From Gammaproteobacteria bacterium (lineage in GTDB: Bacteria; Pseudomonadota; Gammaproteobacteria; Pseudomonadales; Azotimanducaceae), in NCBI GenBank assembly GCA_030432795.1, contig JAUILW010000142.1, forward strand, positions 1-7,591: a stretch of DNA of 7,591 bases, in the 5' to 3' direction. Made by a program: the position numbers and the translations under genes. Positions within the stretch are counted from its first letter, which is position 1; every line of letters begins with the position of its first letter. Positions 5,685 to 7,591 of this stretch are shown here, piece after piece. The notes beneath the pieces are model-generated. The model was not told where the DNA came from, did not search any database, and saw nothing but the letters and a program-made list of their open reading frames with translations.

Positions 5685-6631
5685 GCGATGACCCGGCCGT
5701 ATTGCGCCGCGCGCTGGATCGGGAACGCAAGCGGCGTGCCCACGCAGAGCACCTGCTGGAAGACAAGTCGCGCGAGCTGTTCGAGTCCTACGCCGAGCTG
5801 GAGAAGGCGCACGAGGCGCTGAAATGCAATCAGAAGCAGCTGGTGCGTAGCGAGAAGCTGGCGTCACTGGGTACGCTGTCTGCCGGCATGGCCCACGAGA
5901 TCAACAACCCCATCGGTTTCGTGCTGAGCAACCTCAACAGCCTCAACGAGTACGTTCCGGCCATCCGCCATCTGCACGGGGAGATAGTGGACCTCCTGAA
6001 CAAAGTGCCGGACGGCTCGCCGCTGGCGCAGGACCGGCAACGGCTGCAGACGTATCTGGACGATGAAGACATGGACTTCATCATGGAGGACACGGGTGAT
6101 CTGCTGCGCGAATCGCTGCAGGGCGTGACTCGAGTACGGGATATCGTTGCGGGGCTGAAGACATTTGCCCGCCAGGGGGATCGCACGTTGACGGAGCTCG
6201 ACCTCAATCACGTCGTCAACGAGACCCTGACGCTGGCCAGGCGACAGATCGAGAGCAACAGCGAGGTGATGACCGAGCTGGCGGAGATACCGCCAGTGAT
6301 GGGTACGGAAGGCCGGTTGATGCAGGTGCTGACCAACCTGGTGGTCAATGCAAGTCAGGCAGTGTGCCCGAAGGAAGGCAGGATCGTGGTGCGTACACAC
6401 ACGGCCGGCGACGATGTGGTCGTCGAGGTGCAGGACAACGGGCACGGGATGTCTGAAGAGGTGCAGGCAAAACTCTTCACGCCGTTCTTCACGACGAAAG
6501 GCGTAGGCAAGGGTACCGGTCTTGGCTTGTCCATCAGCTTCGGCATCGTCGAGGAGCACGGCGGCCGTATCGAGGTGAAAAGCGCGCCTGGAGAGGGCAC
6601 GACGTTCTCTGTGTTCCTGCCGAAAGCGTAG
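5681..6631 (+). CDS. hnoK: H-NOX-associated soluble histidine kinase (HnoK-like)
   Basis: This 316-residue kinase has no membrane segment and no PAS, GAF or other sensor domain. Residues 1-60 are a charged, probable coiled-coil helix leading into the phospho-acceptor helix with His72 in SAGMAHEINNP. The dimerisation hairpin is long (about 60-165). The ATPase domain has an N-box (Asn219, Asn223), DNGHG (252-256), LFTPFF (265-270) and GTGLGL (278-283), all intact. Lack of a built-in sensor fits control in trans by the H-NOX encoded just upstream. The likely phosphate acceptors are Asp53 of HnoB and Asp59 of HnoD. The GTG at 5681 was chosen because it overlaps the hnoX stop as GTGA and begins just before the helix. 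An in-frame ATG at 5555 would extend 42 residues into hnoX with atypical sequence. No strong ribosome binding site is seen, which suggests translational coupling. Confidence 0.92.
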   Translation: MSDDPAVLRRALDRERKRRAHAEHLLEDKSRELFESYAELEKAHEALKCNQKQLVRSEKLASLGTLSAGMAHEINNPIGFVLSNLNSLNEYVPAIRHLHGEIVDLLNKVPDGSPLAQDRQRLQTYLDDEDMDFIMEDTGDLLRESLQGVTRVRDIVAGLKTFARQGDRTLTELDLNHVVNETLTLARRQIESNSEVMTELAEIPPVMGTEGRLMQVLTNLVVNASQAVCPKEGRIVVRTHTAGDDVVVEVQDNGHGMSEEVQAKLFTPFFTTKGVGKGTGLGLSISFGIVEEHGGRIEVKSAPGEGTTFSVFLPKA

Positions 6632-6634
6632 CGG

Positions 6635-7069
6635 CTACTCCAACCGCGCGTCGTCGCGACCATCGTCGCGGCGCGAAACGACCTCGCCTTCAATGATATC
6701 CGGGGACACATACGATCCGCGGGGCATGACGCGCCCCGCGAGCCAGCGGCGAAACGCGGGCGTCAGCAGGGCGAAGCCGAAGGCGTCGGTCACGAAACCC
6801 GGGGTAAGTAGCAGCGCACCAGCCACCGCCAGCATGATGCCCTCCGCCATTTCCTGAGCCGGCAGCACGCCCCGTTGCATGTTGTCCTGCGCACGCATCA
6901 GCGTAGCCAGCCCCTGCCGGCGCAGCAGCGCCACACCGATGAGCGCCGTAAGCATGACCAGGCCCACCGTCGGCAACGCACCAAGATAGCCGCCCACCGT
7001 GATGAGCAGGTACATTTCGACGATGGGCACGACGACGAACAGAGCAAGAAGCAGCGATCCGCGGGGCAA
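6635..7069 (-). CDS. fxsA: FxsA family inner-membrane protein
   Basis: The 144-residue protein has the FxsA layout: hydrophobic segments at about residues 5-27, 31-49 and 77-103, a conserved RRQGL stretch after the second (50-54), the LLLTPGFVTDAFG motif (86-98), and a polar charged C-terminal tail with IIEGEV. E. coli FxsA is an inner-membrane protein known for overcoming F-plasmid exclusion of phage T7; its normal role is unclear. The TTG start is chosen because an in-frame TGA lies 18 bases upstream and the N-terminus then aligns with E. coli FxsA; the next Met (residue 19) would break the first membrane segment. It converges on hnoK with only three bases between stops. fxsA normally lies near groES in gammaproteobacteria, so the hno operon appears to sit between two old neighbours. 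Confidence 0.9.
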   Translation of the reverse strand: MPRGSLLLALFVVVPIVEMYLLITVGGYLGALPTVGLVMLTALIGVALLRRQGLATLMRAQDNMQRGVLPAQEMAEGIMLAVAGALLLTPGFVTDAFGFALLTPAFRRWLAGRVMPRGSYVSPDIIEGEVVSRRDDGRDDARLE

Positions 7070-7439
7070 GGGGACTTCTACCGGTCAGCGTAATGGATCC
7101 CCATCCTCACAGACCGGACGCGCAAAGCAAAGCGAACGCACCGCGGAGCTGCGCGAAGCCGTATGGCAACTGGTATCGCAAATCCCACGCGGACGGATCG
7201 CCACTTACGGGCAGATCGCCCGCCTCGCCGGTTATCCAAGCCATGCCCGGTACGTCGGCCGAACGCTTGCCAACCTGCCCAAGGGCAGCAAGCTGCCGTG
7301 GCACCGGGTGCTTGGCGCAGATCGCACCGTGTCCATACGCGACGGCGGCGGCGACGCGGAGCAACGCCGGCGGCTGGAGCGAGAGGGGGTGACGTTCGTC
7401 GGCCGGCGCGTGCCTAAGGGTTTTCTTTGGGAGGCGTGA
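7023..7439 (+). CDS. atl: Alkyltransferase-like (ATL) DNA lesion-binding protein
   Basis: The domain is the DNA-binding part of O6-alkylguanine-DNA alkyltransferase. With this start (138 residues) it shows IPRGRIATYG (54-63), a helix-turn-helix, the HARYVG segment with the Arg finger (Arg76), and PWHRV (92-96), where Trp93 replaces the methyl-accepting Cys. Such ATL proteins cannot remove the alkyl group; they bind O6-alkylguanine, flip the base and pass the lesion to nucleotide excision repair. The domain core is certain but the start is not. In-frame starts are GTG 6999, ATG 7002 and ATG 7023, all inside the 5' end of divergent fxsA. They give a 35-45 residue Ser/Thr/Arg-rich leader not usual for the family. 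No ATG, GTG or TTG occurs in frame between 7026 and the domain, so a CTG start at 7149 or a sequencing slip is possible. The 3' end overlaps the next gene by 26 bases. Confidence 0.82.
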   Translation: MGTTTNRARSSDPRGKGTSTGQRNGSPSSQTGRAKQSERTAELREAVWQLVSQIPRGRIATYGQIARLAGYPSHARYVGRTLANLPKGSKLPWHRVLGADRTVSIRDGGGDAEQRRRLEREGVTFVGRRVPKGFLWEA

Positions 7440-7591
7440 GAACGAGGCCGCGCACCCTGCCAATCAGCAGCACCAGCGCGATTGCCGGCAGTCCCAGCGC
7501 GGCTGCGTACAGGAAAAACGGCGTGTAGCCGAAACCGTCCACCACGACGCCTGAGTAGCCGCCGACGAACTTGCCGAGCAGCGTCATCAGC
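7414..7591 (-). CDS. C-terminal fragment of a major facilitator transporter, AmpG-like (partial at window edge)
   Basis: Reading the minus strand from the window edge gives 58 residues in one open frame, starting LMTLLGKFVGGYSG and ending at TAG. It contains a turn GVVVDGFGYTPFFLYAA followed by a hydrophobic helix (LGLPAIALVLLI) and a short charged tail (GRVRG...PPKENP). This is the typical last loop, last membrane helix and cytosolic tail of AmpG/PAT-type major facilitators, which import muropeptides or acetyl-CoA. The gene's start lies beyond 7591. Family is likely, exact substrate unknown. It converges with atl and the two overlap by 26 bases. Confidence 0.6.
   Translation of the reverse strand, partial: LMTLLGKFVGGYSGVVVDGFGYTPFFLYAAALGLPAIALVLLIGRVRGLVLTPPKENP

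Noticed and set aside
5864..6559. Open frame of 231 codons on the minus strand opposite hnoK
   Set aside because: His- and Gln-rich composition typical of an antisense shadow in GC-rich DNA. hnoK on the other strand explains the sequence with intact kinase motifs.
7093..7392. Plus-strand frame beginning ATG at 7093 as an alternative to atl
   Set aside because: It is out of frame with the alkyltransferase-like motifs and yields a Pro/Ala/Arg-rich product without a domain.
1..7591. CRISPR arrays, insertion sequences, tRNA or rRNA genes
   Set aside because: No spaced direct repeats, transposase frames, terminal inverted repeats or tRNA-like cloverleaf sequence were seen. Nearly all bases are explained by the listed genes.

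Overview
The window (about 60% GC by eye) looks like chromosomal DNA of a gammaproteobacterium. The pointers are a groES-groEL operon close to fxsA (the two are near neighbours in E. coli and Pseudomonas), a Shewanella/Vibrio-type H-NOX signalling set, and tight gene packing. A perfect CIRCE operator next to a sigma32-like promoter points to a lineage that kept HrcA as well as sigma32, as Xanthomonadales and some other deep-branching Gammaproteobacteria did. I cannot name the genus.

Layout. (1) 1-1973, minus strand: groL and groS, the GroEL/GroES chaperonin operon. (2) 1974-2210: divergent control region. It holds a perfect CIRCE inverted repeat, an extra CIRCE half-site, overlapping sigma32-like and sigma70-like promoter elements for groES, a CRP-like palindrome and a candidate -10 box facing the other way. 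(3) 2211-6631, plus strand: four overlapping genes forming one apparent operon. They encode a receiver-degenerate GGDEF-EAL protein (HnoB-like), a receiver-degenerate HD-GYP protein (HnoD-like), an H-NOX heme nitric oxide sensor, and a soluble histidine kinase without its own sensor domain (HnoK-like). (4) 6635-7069, minus strand: fxsA, a small membrane protein. (5) 7023-7439, plus strand: an alkyltransferase-like (ATL) DNA lesion-binding protein whose start is uncertain and overlaps fxsA. (6) 7414-7591, minus strand: the C-terminal end of an AmpG-like major facilitator transporter, cut by the window edge.

How the genes work together. The four-gene operon matches the nitric oxide / cyclic-di-GMP network described in Shewanella oneidensis. 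NO-bound H-NOX inhibits the kinase HnoK. HnoK phosphorylates the receivers of HnoB (an EAL phosphodiesterase) and HnoD (a non-catalytic HD-GYP protein that tunes HnoB), which sets c-di-GMP and the choice between biofilm and motility. Here sensor, kinase, output enzyme and output modulator are encoded end to end with 14-, 4- and 4-base overlaps, and no HnoC-type DNA-binding regulator is present in the window. The known system is therefore recognisable. The less ordinary parts are its compact arrangement, the retained but motif-less GGDEF domain, its insertion between groES and fxsA, and the shared control region with the heat-shock operon.
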